From Zizania palustris (Eukaryota > Streptophyta > Magnoliopsida > Poales > Poaceae): 64,000 bases of DNA. Positions 11,495-23,965 of this stretch are shown here, piece by piece; the stretch's first letter is position 1, and each line of letters opens with the position of its first letter. Under the pieces are notes generated by a model that searched no databases, was not told the DNA's origin, and saw nothing but the letters and a program-made list of their open reading frames with translations. The stretch is taken from NCBI GenBank assembly GCA_019279435.1, contig JAAALK010000286.1, positions 30,937,712-31,001,711 of the forward strand, written 5' to 3'. Position numbers and translations under genes: made by a program.

Positions 11495-11990
11495 TGTTGG
11501 GGGAAAATATTTCATCCTCAGAGCCATTATGGTGACAAGGCAAAGGCAAATGATTGAATCAAAGGTTTCCAGCATATAACTCCGGAATCACCGTGGATCA
11601 AGTTCGAAGTATGGAGGCGAACTCTAGTTCGGAGTATATCTTCGAACTAGGACTCTTCCGAGAGCTTCCTTGCCAGCTAGGATGAAAGACTTATCTTCCT
11701 TCTCATTAGATTAGTCTTTTACCATTTTAGCCCTATTAAGGGTACCGAATAGTTTCCACTATGTCGGTTGTAATAGAGGGGTAAAAGGGTCTTTTCCTTA
11801 ATGTTTGGGCCTATAAATACCCCCCGTTTTACTCTGTAATGGGGGGCCGAATACAAGTTATTCAATATACATTTTCGAACTGTTTTAAGCTATTATCCTT
11901 TCGGAGGCTTGAAATAGTTTACTTCGCAAACACTTCGTTTGTTAGTTTCTAACCTTCAGAAACCTGTTAGCGTAATCTTTTACGCCAACA
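11495..11990 (+). repeat. Tat-2 3' LTR (496 bp)
   Basis: Begins TGTTGGGGGAAAATA and ends TTTTACGCCAACA. The sense promoter TATA box is at 11812-11819 (TATAAATA). Its ends match the Tat-3 LTR best; the mate LTR lies left of the window. Confidence 0.85.
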
Positions 11991-13944
11991 CCTATGAAGC
12001 CATTGAGAAAAACACTTTTGACATCCATTTGATAAAGTTTGAAACCACGGGATGCCCCAAATGCAATTAAAATTATAATGGCCTCAAGACGAGCAACACG
12101 TGAAAAAGTTTATGTAAAATCAATCCTTTCTAACTAAGAATAACCCTAAGCCACAAGTCTAGCTTTGTTTCTAACTACAGACCCATCCTCCCCTTGTTTG
12201 TTTTTGAAAATCCATTTAGTTCTAATGAAAATATTCAAGTTCTTCATGCATGGCATTGATCCAACTAGAATCAGATAAAACATGACTCACATCTAAAGGC
12301 TCGAAAGAAGCAACAAAACAGAATCAATGAAATGAGCATGAGAACATGTTACCCTTTGATCCATCTCACCAATGATCTGCTTGGGAGGATGCATCCTTTG
12401 AATGTGATGAGGAGCCTCGCATCGGGATGCAGTCTCCCCCTCGACTTGTGCCAGTGAATGGTCGAAGATGACTGATGTCAAGGTAGTAGCTTTGGGGCCT
12501 CTTGCCAAAGTTGTCGAAGCGGGGCCAGCTTCGGGGGTCGATGTCGAGGGTAGTAGGGGATCATCCTCGAAGTCTTCAGGATCTTCATCTTCAAAGATCG
12601 CCTGCTACATATCATTTTGACTTGCCTGTTCAAAAGAAGAGCTGACACAGGAGGTTGATTCATCAAAAGTCACATCACATGACTCGATGACAGTGTTAGT
12701 TTCCAAATTGAAAACACGATAGGAATGACCATGGGTAGTGTAACCCAATAAGATCCCATCAGAAGAACGTGACTCAAACTTATCTAAATTTCTATGTTTT
12801 AGGATAAATCATCGACATCCAAATACTCAAATATGAGTAACTTTGGGTTGTCTCCCAGAACCTAACTAATATGAAGTCAGGTTCAAGATTGAACGCAAGA
12901 AAATTTGGTTTGAGATGTAACATGCAGTGTTCATGGCCTCAGCCCAAAATTTTCTAGGAGTCCTATGCTCATCGAGCATCATCCTAGCCATCTCAACCAA
13001 AGTGCGGTTATTTCTCTCAACAAAACCATTCTGTTGAGGAACCCAGGGAGCAGAGAATTGATGTTCTATGCCATGCTCCATGCAAAAGTCAACAAAGAGA
13101 CTATTCTTGATCTTGGTGCCATTATCACTTCGAATGAACTTTAGTGCACCAGGGAGTTTAGTAAATAGTCTCAAAGCTAAGCTCCGAAAGTGTGAAAACA
13201 CTTCATCTTTGCTAGCTAAAAAGAAGACCCAAGAGTAGTGAGAGATATCGTCAACAATGACAAGAACATACCATTTGCCGCCTAAAGAACTAACCCGAGA
13301 AGGACCTACGGTGTCCATATGAAGAAGCTCTCCCGGTTATTTAGTCATCACAATAGTGACTGGTGAGTGTGAAGCGGCAATAATTTTCCCATGTCGACAA
13401 GGAGCACAAACTAAATTCTTCTCAAATTTGAGCTTGGGAAATCCTTGGATCAGACCTTGGACACTCAAGCGAGCTAGCAACTCAAAACTCATATGCCCTA
13501 GTCTCCTATGCCACTTCCAGAGCTCAGAAGTAGAATGTGCAACCAAATAGTGAGAAGAACCAGAAGACTCAGAAAAATCAGCTCCAAAAACTCTCCCAAC
13601 TGTAATGATCTTACAAACTAAAATGCCATCATAATCGAGTACTTGCGAAGTATTACGATAAAATCGCACTTCGAAGCCCTCATCAAGCAGCTGGGACACA
13701 GAGCAAATTGTATCCCAAATTTTCAACCAAAGCAACATCTTTGAGAGTGAAGTTTGAGTTGATTCTTACCACACCTTTACCTTTCACTCTACTTCTTCGG
13801 TTGTTACCGAAGGTGATTTGCTCCTTTTGCTTGGTTGTGGTGAGGCTGGAGAACCATACTACATTTCCAGTCATATGGCGCGAACAACCGGAGTCCATGA
13901 TCCACGTGCCCTCCAAGCCTCGGTCTGACGCCTACACAAAATGA
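11991..13944 (-). pseudogene. Sire-1 protease-integrase-RT N-terminal fragment
   Basis: Ty1/copia pol, broken by stops and frameshifts. From right to left: protease active site WIMDSGCSRHMTG with D-S-G intact (13887-13895); the GAG-pre-integrase zinc region (ELWKWHRRLGHMSFELLARL, then C-x-x-C-R-H-G-K); integrase core with D in HMDTVGPS, D in FIRSDNGT and E in NGFVERNNR; then a decayed integrase C-terminal and linker region; finally the start of RT, which ends at 11991 where Tat-2 entered. Integrase would insert cDNA copies; this copy cannot. Confidence 0.8.
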
Positions 13945-16376
13945 GAAAACCTCGATCGCTCAGTGCTGGGGTGAGTGAAAATATGACGAGGCATCTATCA
14001 CTAAGAGATATGAGCAGTAGGCATTGTAAAAATAGGTTATCTACGCATAGGTAAAATAGAGTGATGCAAACTGCGAGTCCTATCTACATGATGCAACCTA
14101 GACGCACGACGAGGTCTCCCAACCTATCGAGGTACAAAGCCACCTACACATGGTCTAGCACCATATGAGACATGGTGTACACCACGAGGTACATAACCTC
14201 TTCGGGAGGCACGGGGAGCCTCAAAACTAGGACGTGAGTAAAATTCTAGCTCATGCATACCTGGAGAATGGTAATGCATGGCCTAAAAACTCTACGCCTG
14301 TGAACGTCGCTCATCCTTGATGCGATGAAAGCAAAACCCAACCAAATGACCCACCCGCTGGTAGTATGAGAAATGTAAGACTCTCTTAGGGGTACTCACA
14401 TAGGTCATAGGAGCAATCCTCATAGGCTCCTTGGGTTTTTGCTGAGGGTTTTTCTGGGGTGGAGGAGGTGGAATTTTCTTGAGAGGCTGAGTAGGTTTCT
14501 TGGCTTTCTATGGAGTGTCTAACTGGGCTCTCTTTTTCTCTAAGGTAGTGGGTGAGGTAAACACAGTTTTGTTTTCACTATCAGGAATTCTCTAAAAACC
14601 CAATCCTAGAGCTAACCTTGCCCTATCACCACATATCTTGGTCTTGGCCAAGAAAAAATTCATCCTAGCCTTTCCCTCAGTGCATTTGTTCACCACAGAA
14701 AGAAGGTATTCATTTTCAGTCAGGAGCTTTTCAATCTGCCCTCTAGCAAAACTGAGTTGGTCCTTAAGGGTAATGTGGGTGGGACAAGCAGGCTACACAT
14801 CCTTAGAACACTCAACACTCTCCAATCTAGCCTCTAACTCCCTAACATGCTCTTCTCTCAAATTAATGCTATCAATCAATAAAGAACAGTTTGAACAAGC
14901 ATCAGAAGAAATAGGTCTAGACTCCACCACCAACAGCTGCTTCTGTGCAGTCTCAAGCTCATCAACAGTTTAAGCATGCACAGAACACAACTAAGCATGC
15001 TCACCCATGACAACAGTGCAAGAATCACATTTAGTATCATCAATTTTAATCTTAAGCATGGCATAATTAGTAGAAACAGATTCTAGCCTAAGTCTAAGAT
15101 CTTTTCTATCTCTAGCGGCATGAAAAAGTAATCTATCCTGAACAAGAACTACCTCATTCAGTTCATAAACTTTAATGGAAAGCTGGTCGTAGGATAGTGG
15201 TACCTCGGACGAGTCAAGCTCATCGCCGCTGTGAATGTTGTCGGCCATAAAGCAAAGGCCGGTGAAATCCCTTGCCTTCCTCTCCTCCTTCCTTGGAGAC
15301 TATTCCTCCTTATTAGAGCTAGACTCCTCAGTTGAGGAAGTGTCGATATCACTGAGTGCCATGACAAAAGCTCTGGAAGTGGCCTTGGCTACCCTCTTAG
15401 ACACCTTGTCGTGCTTACCCTTCACATAGGGTTTCCTTTCCTTCTTGTGGTGTTTGGGGCGCTCACTCTCTTCTCTCCTCTTAAGCTTAGGATAATTGGT
15501 CTTGATGTGAGAAGTGTCACCACACTCAAAACACCCACTAAAACCACTTATCCTCTAATCCCATCTCTCATTGTGAAAATGGGTGAACCTCCTATCTATG
15601 AGAGCAAGCTCTTCATCATCTAGAGTATCCACCTGCTCTTTAGTGATAGAGACTAGGGAGGACAGAGCAAAACCACCTACAAGAACACAAGTGCCAGATG
15701 AGCTTGGTTCTGTAGTGGTGCCATGGATAGAGCTAGAAACTAGTGCCAAGGGCCAAGGAAAAGAGTTTTTGTGCACTGCAAGAGATGCCTTGGCAATCTC
15801 TGTGGATTTTAGCTTGCTGAAGAGTTCATCACAGGTCAATGTGTCATAGCATGTGGACTCCTCAACGCTGGATATCTTCACTTACCATATGCTACGATCA
15901 AGAGCATAGAGAAGCTTGATATCCCTATCATGGTCAGTGTAAGCAAGCGTCCCATTGGACTGCAAGTTACTCACTATTGCGCCAAAGCTAGAAAACATGG
16001 AATCTATAGATTCGCTAGGGCCTTGCACAAACAACTGATACTGTTGATTGTATGTGCTCTGGTGCCTAGCCTTGATCTGTGTAGAGCCCTTGTGAAAGAC
16101 AGTGAGTGTAGTCCAAATCTCCCTAGCCGTCCTCAGGTGCTGAACCCTATCAAAGTCACTTCTACTCAAGCCAATGAACAATATATTTCTAGCTTTGGAG
16201 TTAGAATTATACTGTTCTTTTTTTGTCTGAGTAGTGCGAGTTTCAAGGATGGAATACTGTGAGTCCACAATCTCCCATATTGCATTTCCTTGGCTTAGCA
16301 AGTAAGCATCCATGCACACCTTCCAATATGTGAAGTCAGTTCCATCGAACATAGGTATTTTACTAACTCTGTCTAT
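13945..16376 (-). pseudogene. Sire-1 gag
   Basis: Large Sirevirus-type Gag. The expected start corresponding to Sire-3 MDRASK reads ATA instead of ATG near 16374-16376, so the start is lost. FDGTDFTYWKVCMDAYLLSQ opens the gag domain. A TAA at 15882-15884 replaces the Glu codon of Sire-3. The C-C-H-C knuckle region (GCFECGDTSHIK) lies at about 15485-15545. Left of it is a diverged coiled-coil and Lys-rich C-terminal part with several stops. The domain order equals that of Sire-3 gag. Confidence 0.75.
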
Positions 16377-16429
16377 GTCACCAAAACATCACAAAAGTGG
16401 TTAAGGTCAACTGGTGATCTTAACCAAGC

Positions 16430-16441
16430 TCTGATACCAAT
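16430..16441 (-). other. Sire-1 primer binding site
   Basis: On the minus strand, ATTGGTATCAGAGC directly follows the 5' LTR. This matches the initiator-Met tRNA 3' complement (TGGTATCAGAGC) used by most Ty1/copia elements. Confidence 0.85.
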
Positions 16442-18450
16442 TGATGGACCGAAATAGGCGACCAGAGGTGGGGGGTGAATGGGAGCTTTTAAAATTCTGT
16501 TCTACTGAACAGGCTTCGAAAACACCCTTCGAAATGTCTGGTTCGGAGGTATCGAACACACTCCGAACACAGACTTCGAATGGGGTAAAAGTTCGAAGTG
16601 CAGATTACTTCACTCGCACCCAGAAACTCAAAACACAACTCTGCTAAGATAGTGAACGCTCCGCACACAAGGTGCCTTCAAGCAAGCTTCGCACTACTGT
16701 ACTTTGCATGAGTATGTTTCCCTTTGTGGGCTTTGAATAGATACTCTGCACTAGCAACTAGTACTAGACTTCATATTTTGGAGTGCAGAAAGTAGACACA
16801 AAAATGACTGCACTACGAACTTTGTCCATGGGAAGAAAAATAGGCTTCGAGCCAAACATCACAGGGTGCTTCATTAGTAAAAAGAGAGGTCTAGCCTCTG
16901 ATTTCCACAGAACGAACCATGCACCAAACTCACAGAAATTTCACATATGACTGACACAACACTTGTATGAAATAACATAGAGAAAGATCTTTGGTCTACA
17001 AGAAACGAAATGAGAGACAAACAACTCAACTCATATAGTGCAAAGAAAATAGATACAAGTTCATGCATAGTAAATCAAATAGAAAACTGAAATTTCATTG
17101 CATAAAGAGGGAACACAAAAAACTCACAAAACTGAGTACATGAGAATGACGGCTAGCTCTAGGAGTTCTGAAAATGGTTTCTCAAAGTGTTACCTAGACC
17201 TAGCCTGCCTCACTATTTATAAGCACAACTCAGCCATGTGAATAGACTACTTTACCCCTAGGGTTGACAGTGGTTTTGTCTCTGCCAGACATGTGGTTAC
17301 ATATGGTAGTCTACTTTATTGGAAGCTCCTTTTGTCAGCTTCGCAGAGGAGACATCATTGGCTTTTGCAGAGCAGACACGATCAACTTTTGCAAAGCAGA
17401 ATCTTTTGGAGACCCCTTCACACACGAGGTGTGTAGAGGCTTCGGTGACAAGCTTCGATCCTGAAGGCCTTCGCTTCACCGAAGTCAGTCTTTGATACAT
17501 TGATGGTTTTGAGCCAAAGCTGTCAATGCCCTTGAGTCTTCGCACCATCACCTCTGCAGTGGATCACCACGGCTTCGTAGCTACTCCCAGCTCGAACTCT
17601 GTCAGTACGTGTACCGAAGCCATGTATGTCCGAAGTACCTCAAGTCAACCACACTCCGAAGCCCCACCTTCGATGTACCTTCGCCACCTTTTGAAGTCCC
17701 TCCGTCCAAGGCCTCCGCATGAAGCATATCCAAAAGCACCCCTTCGCAGTGTCTCAGCCCCGAGCACACTCCACGAAGACCCTTATCTGGACCATGCCTT
17801 CGATGCACCTTGACTTCCGAGACCTTCGTTAGGTGTCCTTCCAAGTGTCTCCAGCCAGAGCACACCTAGAGCCTTGCCTCATTCATAAGGAATTCATGCG
17901 CCAATCTTCGAAGTCACTCCTTTGGAGTCACCCCTCAAAGTGCCTTGCCTCCGAGGACTTTGCCTCGGGGTACCTTCAGCCGGAGCCACCCTCTGCACTT
18001 TCTGCCTTCGCTTGGTGCACCTTAACCCGAGGACCGACCTCAACCCCACGCAGCCTTTGTGACCGAGCTCCCCGCTTGCCTCGCATCAAGACTCCCGCTT
18101 GACATATGTTCACTTGCTGTGAACCGTCCGTCGCCTCTGAAGTCACCTACACACCACCAGCAGACAGAAAAGTGTTTATAGTACCCCGGAGACCTCTCCG
18201 ATAAAAAACCTCAGGTACACACTCCGGTGTACCACTCAAAGTACCGAACCCTTCGGTACAATCTTTTCATTGTATTCTGCCGGACCCCTCCGATGGACAT
18301 ACTCCACTGCAACAGCTGCAACTACCAAACACTAAACCCTTCGGTAAAACACATCCAAACCCCTTCGGAGGGACCCCTTTGTCCAGAAGAGAACTTGTCA
18401 ATCACTCATCACAGACTTGAAACCAAGGCACATCTCAACTTGGTTTCTCA
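16442..18450 (-). repeat. Sire-1 5' LTR (2009 bp)
   Basis: Minus-strand LTR starting TGAGAAACCAAGTTGAGATG and ending GGTCCATCA. The same first 25 bases open the Sire-2 LTR, so the two belong to one subfamily. The U3 end holds short inverted repeats such as gtaccgaacccttcggtac (18240-18258). It contains no supported gene. Confidence 0.9.
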
Positions 18451-19133
18451 AATACAACATGGTCTGTGCAAAAACTTCACTTCTCAAGATTAGCAAATAA
18501 TTTCTCCTTTCTATGCTCATCCAAGACTTGCCGAATGTGTTTTACATGCTCTTCAACAGTTTTGCTGTAAATCAGAATATCATCAAAGTAGACAACAAAA
18601 AATTTCCCAATGAAAGCTCGCATGACATGATTCATCAATATCATGAAAGTACTAGGAGCATTAGTCAAACCAAAAGACATAACTAACCATTCATACAAAC
18701 CAAATTTAGTTTTGAATGCGGTTTTCTATTCATCTCCAGCTTTTATTCTAATTTGATGGTAACCACTTCTCAAGTCAATTTTTGTAAATATTATGGAACC
18801 TCTTAATTCATCAAGCATATCATCTAACCATTGAATATGATGATGATAGCGAACAATGATATTGTTTATATCCCTACAATCAACTCACATCCTCCAAGAA
18901 CCATCTTTCTTTGGCACTAATATCACAGGTACAACACAAGGATTTAAGATTTCACGAACAAAACCTTTATCAAGAAGTTCTTGTTCTTGCCTTTGTATTT
19001 CTTTTGTTTTTTAGGATTGGTGTGGTATGGTGGGCGGTTAGGGAGTGCAACCCCCTGGAATAAGATCAATTTGATGCTCAATTCTGTGCATGGGAGGTAG
19101 TCTGACTGGTGTTTCTTCTTGGAAAATGTTTTT
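18451..19133 (-). pseudogene. Chromo-1 reverse transcriptase fragment
   Basis: Chromovirus RT. Visible right to left: IEHQIDLIPGG, ELLDKGFVREILNPC, VPVILVPKKDGSWRM followed by a TGA, KIDLRSGYHQI, FGLYEWLVMSFGLTNAPSTF, and the catalytic region FVVYFDDILIYSK. It ends in LFANLEK, a TGA where a Cys is usual, then SFCTDHVV at the Sire-1 junction. The frame is the same as protease, with a TAA at 19134-19136 between them. RT copies the element RNA; this copy is inactive. Confidence 0.9.
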
Positions 19134-19766
19134 TTAGTCCTGTAAAAGATGAGACACAATACTAGGAAGAGAGGTGACATCGTTAAGTGAAAATAAAATG
19201 TATTTGCACACAAGTACAAAGAGCACTTGATCTGGGTTATTCCTCACCTCTCTTAGCTCCAATTTTGTGGCTAACATAACTAGATGCTCTCCCTTTCCTT
19301 TCTTTTTATCTCTCAACTTTGGCTTGTGGCACTCACTCTCCGAATTGTGGATGGCACTCGATTTCTTTTGCTCTTCTCCTCTTTGACTTGTCGGACTAAT
19401 TTCAGATTTTTTTTGTAAGTGCTCGGCCATGATTTGTTGAGGCAAAGTAGGCTTGAGTACAAACATTTTCCCTTTTAAATCTAGTGTATACTGGTTTGTT
19501 CTCCCACAATGCTGAGTATCTCGATCATATTGCCAAGGTCTTCCAAGTAACATGTGACACACTAACATCGGTGCCACATCACACTCCACCGTGTATATAT
19601 ATTCACCAATTTTGAATGGAACCATTACTTTATATCCAATCTTAATATCTCTTGAGTCATTCAACCATTAGACATGATATGGATGAGGGTGTCATTTTAG
19701 CTTCAAACCAAGCTTGTCAACCAACTCCCGATTGGCAAGATTATGGCAGTTCCTACCATCAATGAT
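19134..19766 (-). pseudogene. Chromo-1 protease, C-terminal part
   Basis: Retropepsin-like protease and linker. The frame enters from the TatN-1 junction with I-I-D-G-R-N-C-H-N-L, the position of the catalytic D-T/S-G region, then RELVDKLGLKLK, two stops, and NDSRDIKIGYKV, YTVECDVAPMLVCHMLLGRPW and a Lys/Ser-rich linker. TatN-1 therefore split the gene at the active site. The N-terminal part is at 26533-26700. Confidence 0.8.
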
Positions 19767-20678
19767 TGTTGTAGCAATTGTGTTAGCTACAACACAGGTT
19801 TTGTATGTGTGTATATGGTGTGTAAAATGAACCTCGAAGGGTTCTCTCAGAGGGAGAAAGGATTTATACTGGTTCGGACCTCCCCTAGGGGATAATAGTC
19901 CTACGTCCAGTTTGTGGTGGATTTGGCATCGTATGCCCTGGTGTGGTGTAGTGAACTCTAGGGTTTCATGGCCCCTGGAGAAGCTATCCTGTTACAAGGG
20001 CTTGGCCCTGCTTTTATAGGCACGCATGCAAAAGGAAAAGACTAGAATGCCCTCTATAAGTCCTAGGCTTATAGGGGCAAAAAGGGGAAAAGGAGCTAGC
20101 TACTGTACAAAGTGCTTTACAGCTTTACAGACGTGTTAGACAACGTCACTTCTTGACCAACTAAACAACATACTAGGGGCAGAGGGGCCCCTAGTATGGC
20201 TATTACACTGTAGCAGGGTGCAGATATTTTCTAGGTTCGGAGTAGGGGCCGGAGCTCTCCAGGCGAAGGCTGCAAGGGAGGCCCCGAAGTATACTCCGAA
20301 CTGAGGCTCCGAACTGGGCCTCCAAACTAGGGCTCCGAACTAGGGCTCCGCACTGGTCCTCTGAACTGGGGCTCCGAACTAGGGCTCTGAACTGGACCTC
20401 TGAACCGGGGCTCCGAACTGGGGCTCCGAACCAGGCCTCCGAACCGGGGCTCTAAACTGGACCTCCGAACTGGGGCTCCGAACTAGGGCTCCGAACCGGG
20501 CCTAGGGCTTCGAACTGGACCTCCGAACTGGGGCTCCGAACTGGACCTCCGAACTGGGGCTTGGAAATAATTTCTCCAGAAAGGAACAGGCTTCGATAGT
20601 GTTGGGCTCCGAGCCGAAGGGTGTTGGAGGCTGACGTCATTTGGCCCCTGTTCAAGGGGAAAACTTATTTCCCCAACA
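19767..20678 (-). repeat. TatN-1 3' LTR (912 bp)
   Basis: On the minus strand it begins TGTTGGGGAAATAAG and ends GCTACAACA. It contains an array of short degenerate units (ggggctccgaactgg, ~15-30 bp) at about 20290-20575 and an inverted repeat at 20049-20078 near the promoter. The purine-rich tract lies just right of it (cgcgaggggctac on the minus strand). Confidence 0.9.
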
Positions 20679-20970
20679 GTAGCCCCTCGCGCGCAGGCCT
20701 TCGGGACGAAGGGGTGCGTGCGCCCTTGGGACAAATGACTGAAAATTACAACTTTAGGGAAAAATAGGCCTTCGGAGCTTGGACCGAAGGTAGCTTCGAA
20801 ATGCGCAGGTGATAACTGCTTGCGTCAGTTGTCAGAATGACCTCGGGGAGATCAACTGATTCTGCAACGGCTATAAAAATGATCGTTACTGTGCGCTGGG
20901 CCGATTCGCCTTCGCTGGAGGCCCACTTGGTAGTGGGTTCGGTCCACGAACCATCGGGATTTTTACCGCC

Positions 20971-20978
20971 TATAAATA
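20971..20978 (+). promoter_or_regulatory. TATA box of TatN-1 antisense gene
   Basis: CCTATAAATAGGG, about 149 bases upstream of the ATG at 21120. TatN-2 has the same CCTATAAATAG at the equivalent place. The stretch 20679-20970 holds no gene and is the promoter-upstream region. Confidence 0.7.
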
Positions 20979-21119
20979 GGGGTTTACCGCACACGTCTTC
21001 GGCACGCTTCTCATTTGCTTTCTTCTCAGCGCCTTGCATCCTTTGCTCTCTTCTCTTCCTTAGCTTCGCGCGAAGCACCCCTCGCTAGCTTAAGCCCCTC
21101 GTGCCGAAGCTCCACAAAA

Positions 21120-23736
21120 ATGCCGAAGAAGGATGCCTCGAAGGCTTTGGCCTTGGGCCTGAGCTCGAGCTCCGCTCAACTGCAGGCAGCGGCAACTACG
21201 ATAGCGAAGCCTGCACCGAGGCGGTTGGGGCCGAGGGACCTTCGGATGCCATCTGACAAGTTTGAGCAAACACTGGAGATGAGGGCCTCGATCTCCACAG
21301 AGGAGCCTGTCCGGAGGGCCTCCGAAGGGAGGATTGCGGCGAAGATCCAACTTAGAGTTCTGGAGAAGTCAGAGGCTATACCAAGACCTCGGGCCGACGA
21401 AGTGGTGCTGTTCGAAGCCTTCTTCGAAGCCGGCCTCGGACTGCCAGTAGTGGGGATGTTGAGCGAAGTCCTAAAGGCCTACAACCTCGAGCTCCCTCAA
21501 CTTTCGCCCAATGCTGTGGCGAGGCTTGCTGTTTTTGAATGGGCCATGAGGGCCGAAGGTTGCGAGGGCCGTGCGGATGTCTTCATCGCCCTTCACGACG
21601 CCAACTGCCAACCGAAGCCGAGGGAGGGTGCAGACCACGTCAAGAGGGCTTTGGCCTTCAAAAGCGCCAACTTCCAGCTTCGGAGGGAGTACCAAGATGC
21701 CTTCCCGGCGAGGGCCGCCAACAGCAAATGGTACTCGAAGTGAGATCAAGAGTGTTTCTACGCCCCCGTCGGCACGAACTATCCCATTCGGAGTACCAAT
21801 GCCCTTATCTCTTATCGGCGCGAAGGGGTGGTGAAGACGAGCCCCGACACCCTTCGCTCAAGGATCTCGCTCCTTCGGAGGGTGGCCGCGAAGATGAGCA
21901 TGAGGGACCTCGCGGAGGAGTTCATCACCCTCCGGCTCAGCCCCCTTGCGCGCTCTTGGCCAGAGGGGATCTTCCAACCTTTGGGCCGAGGGGGCCTAAA
22001 CGAAGTGGCATTTGAACGCCTTGGTAAGACTTCGAAGCCTTTCCATTTTCATACTTCGCAAAAACTTTACTCTGACTTGAATCTTTATGAAGCCCATCTT
22101 GAAGTGAGGACTCCGGAGGAGGCCATCGCGGCGGCGGAGCGCATTGTTGGGGCTCCAACACCGGAGGAGCAAGCCCAATGGCTTGCTTCGGTGGGGTCTT
22201 GGGAGCACTGGAACAGGGTGTGGACCCTGCTCGGCTACGAAGAGGTCCCGGCTCTACCGGACTTCTCCCACCTCGCAGCTTCGACAACCGGTGCCAAGAG
22301 GAAGAGAGGGGATGACGACGAACCTGAAACTTCAAGGGCTTGGCCAGAGGTCCCCGCGACCGAAGCCCCTACCCCGGAGGAGGCAACGGCCGCGGACCCT
22401 CAAACAGAAGCGGAGCCAGCAAGTGCTCCGGCAAAGGCTACCAAGGTGGTAGCGAAGGCCTCGACGGCGATGGCTTCGGGCGCGGAGGTCGACGTGCCGG
22501 CTTCACAGCGAAAGGACTGGGGGGCCCACATTGACCCCTCTACCTTCGAAGATATCTCCGACGAAGGTGAACACTTCAAACATACTTCTCTTCAATATGT
22601 GGATTTTGACTTGAACTTTTTGCAGAGGATGATGCCGGTGCGAGGCCCACTACGGCGAAGCCAGCGGAGGCCTCCGGCAGCAGCAACGGCGGCAACAGCG
22701 GTAGCAGCTCGAAGTCCGACAGCTCCTCATCTGAAGAAGACGGAGGCAGCGACCGCGGTGAAGGGGACCCCCAAAGCGACGAGGAAGTCAAGGTGGTGGA
22801 CCGAAGCCTAGTTATGCCGAAGCCTGCGCAGGCGGTTGCGGCAGAGATTGTCCAGCCTCTTCGGCCGAAGGGGGCCGTGATGGAGGCGGCCATCAACAAC
22901 TTCCGTGAGGGCTGCGCAGCTGCGGAGGCAGGGGGCTTGGTGGCTCAACTCAGCCACTCGAACCCCATGGAACTCTTCATCAACACGAACGAAGCCCTTA
23001 TCCAGGTGAGCGAAGCCTGACGCAACCTTCGAGTACTACCTTCGTCTTCGATCAACACTTATGATTTTTTGAACTCTTTCAGGCCTTCGCACTGAACGCA
23101 ACAGCTTCGACTTCTGTGGACAGGCGGATAACGCGCTTGGCGGAGGAGAAGGAGGCCCTCCCACGCGAAGTCTCGGTGGAAGCCGAGAAGCGAAGGCGGG
23201 CCGAAGCTTCAGCCGATGCGGCGAGGGGCGAGGCCGAGACGGAGAGGGTTGAGGCCGAGGCAGCGAGGGCCAAGGCTGACAAGGCTAAGGAAGCCTTGGC
23301 CTCGGAGACCGATAGGCTCCGCGCGGAACTTAATGCTGCGAAGGACGCCAAAGCTCGCCAGGCGAAGGAGAACTCCAAACTCCACCAACGGGCTCAGTCA
23401 CTTGAGAACTTTGTCATTGGGAACATCGACGAAGCCACTCTGAGCCTGACCGAGGTCCTACAACAAATAGCGACCGAATGTCGGGCTCCGGACTTCAGCG
23501 ATCAAGATCCAATTGGGGACCGCGCTGCATTCTTGAAGGTGGTGTCTTCTACGGCGGGTCAGTCTCTGAAGGGCTTCGCCTTGATGGCCGGCCGAGTGGT
23601 GGGTCAAGGAGTGTTGCAAATGATTCACGACGTGGGGTGCAACCACCTCGAAGCAGCAACCTCCGCGACTCCGGTGGCCTTCGGAGGCCAGCACTTGGTG
23701 ACGCCTCCGGCTGGCGTCCGCGGAGCTTGGCGGTGA
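21120..23736 (+). pseudogene. TatN-1 antisense gene, open except one nonsense codon
   Basis: Function unknown. Inferred exons: 21120-22023 (904 nt), 22093-22566 (474), 22626-23005 (380), 23083-23736 (654). The sum is 2412 nt = 804 codons including the stop, phases 1, 1, 0. Donors are gtaaga, gtgaac and gtgagc; acceptors are atgaag, ttgcag and tttcag. Exon 1 has the PF04195-like block (FFEAGLGLPVVGMLSEVLK, LPQLSPNAVARLAVFEWAMRAEGCEGRADVF) and a stop TGA at 21741-21743 where TatN-2 has TGG (Trp). Exon 2 has KRKRGDDD (possible nuclear signal), exon 3 a Ser/Asp/Glu-rich run, exon 4 an Ala/Glu/Arg coiled coil then GFALMAGRVVGQGVLQM. Opposite in strand to the element. Confidence 0.8.
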
Positions 23737-23965
23737 CTTCAGGAGCCTTGGAAGGACCAAGGCTGCGAAGCAGTCCTCGAGCTTCAGAAGACCCTCCGCC
23801 TTCGCCGAGCCAAGGCGCTCGCCTCACCAAATAAGCCTTCGACGTCGACACCTCCGCCTCCGAAGGTGTAGACCTCCTTAGGCTCCTTGTAATTCTTAGC
23901 TGTAGGCTTTGTAAAAACTTATCAGTTTATTAATATGAATGCGGGGGTGATTTATACCTGCCCAG

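Larger units (their letters stand above)
4000..11990 (+). mobile_element. Tat-2: Tat-lineage Ty3/gypsy element, 5' end cut by Tat-1
   Basis: Order: gag C-terminal part, RT, remnant RNase H, integrase, 60-bp tandem repeats, antisense gene, 3' LTR. The 5' LTR and gag N-terminus lie left of Tat-1, outside the window. Sire-1 sequence resumes directly after the LTR at 11991 (cctatgaagccatt), matching Sire-3 at 53120-53135, so Tat-2 is inserted in the Sire-1 RT gene. Expected target-site duplication is cctat (11991-11995). Internal deletions removed protease and most of RNase H, so it could not move alone. Confidence 0.85.
11991..18450 (-). mobile_element. Sire-1: Sirevirus-type Ty1/copia element, split by Tat-2
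   Basis: Minus-strand element holding, right to left, 5' LTR, primer binding site, gag, protease and integrase, cut in RT by Tat-2; the rest lies beyond the left edge. The layout and proteins match Sire-3 throughout. After its LTR, Chromo-1 RT sequence continues at 18451 (the Cys-Thr-Asp-His-Val-Val-Phe region of RT), so Sire-1 lies inside Chromo-1, with aatac (18451-18455) as the expected target-site duplication. Confidence 0.85.

Noticed and set aside
3503..11990. 3503-3999 and 11495-11990 as the two LTRs of one element
   Set aside because: U3 parts do not match, no primer site follows 3999, and the gag frame continues across 3999/4000 as an insertion junction.
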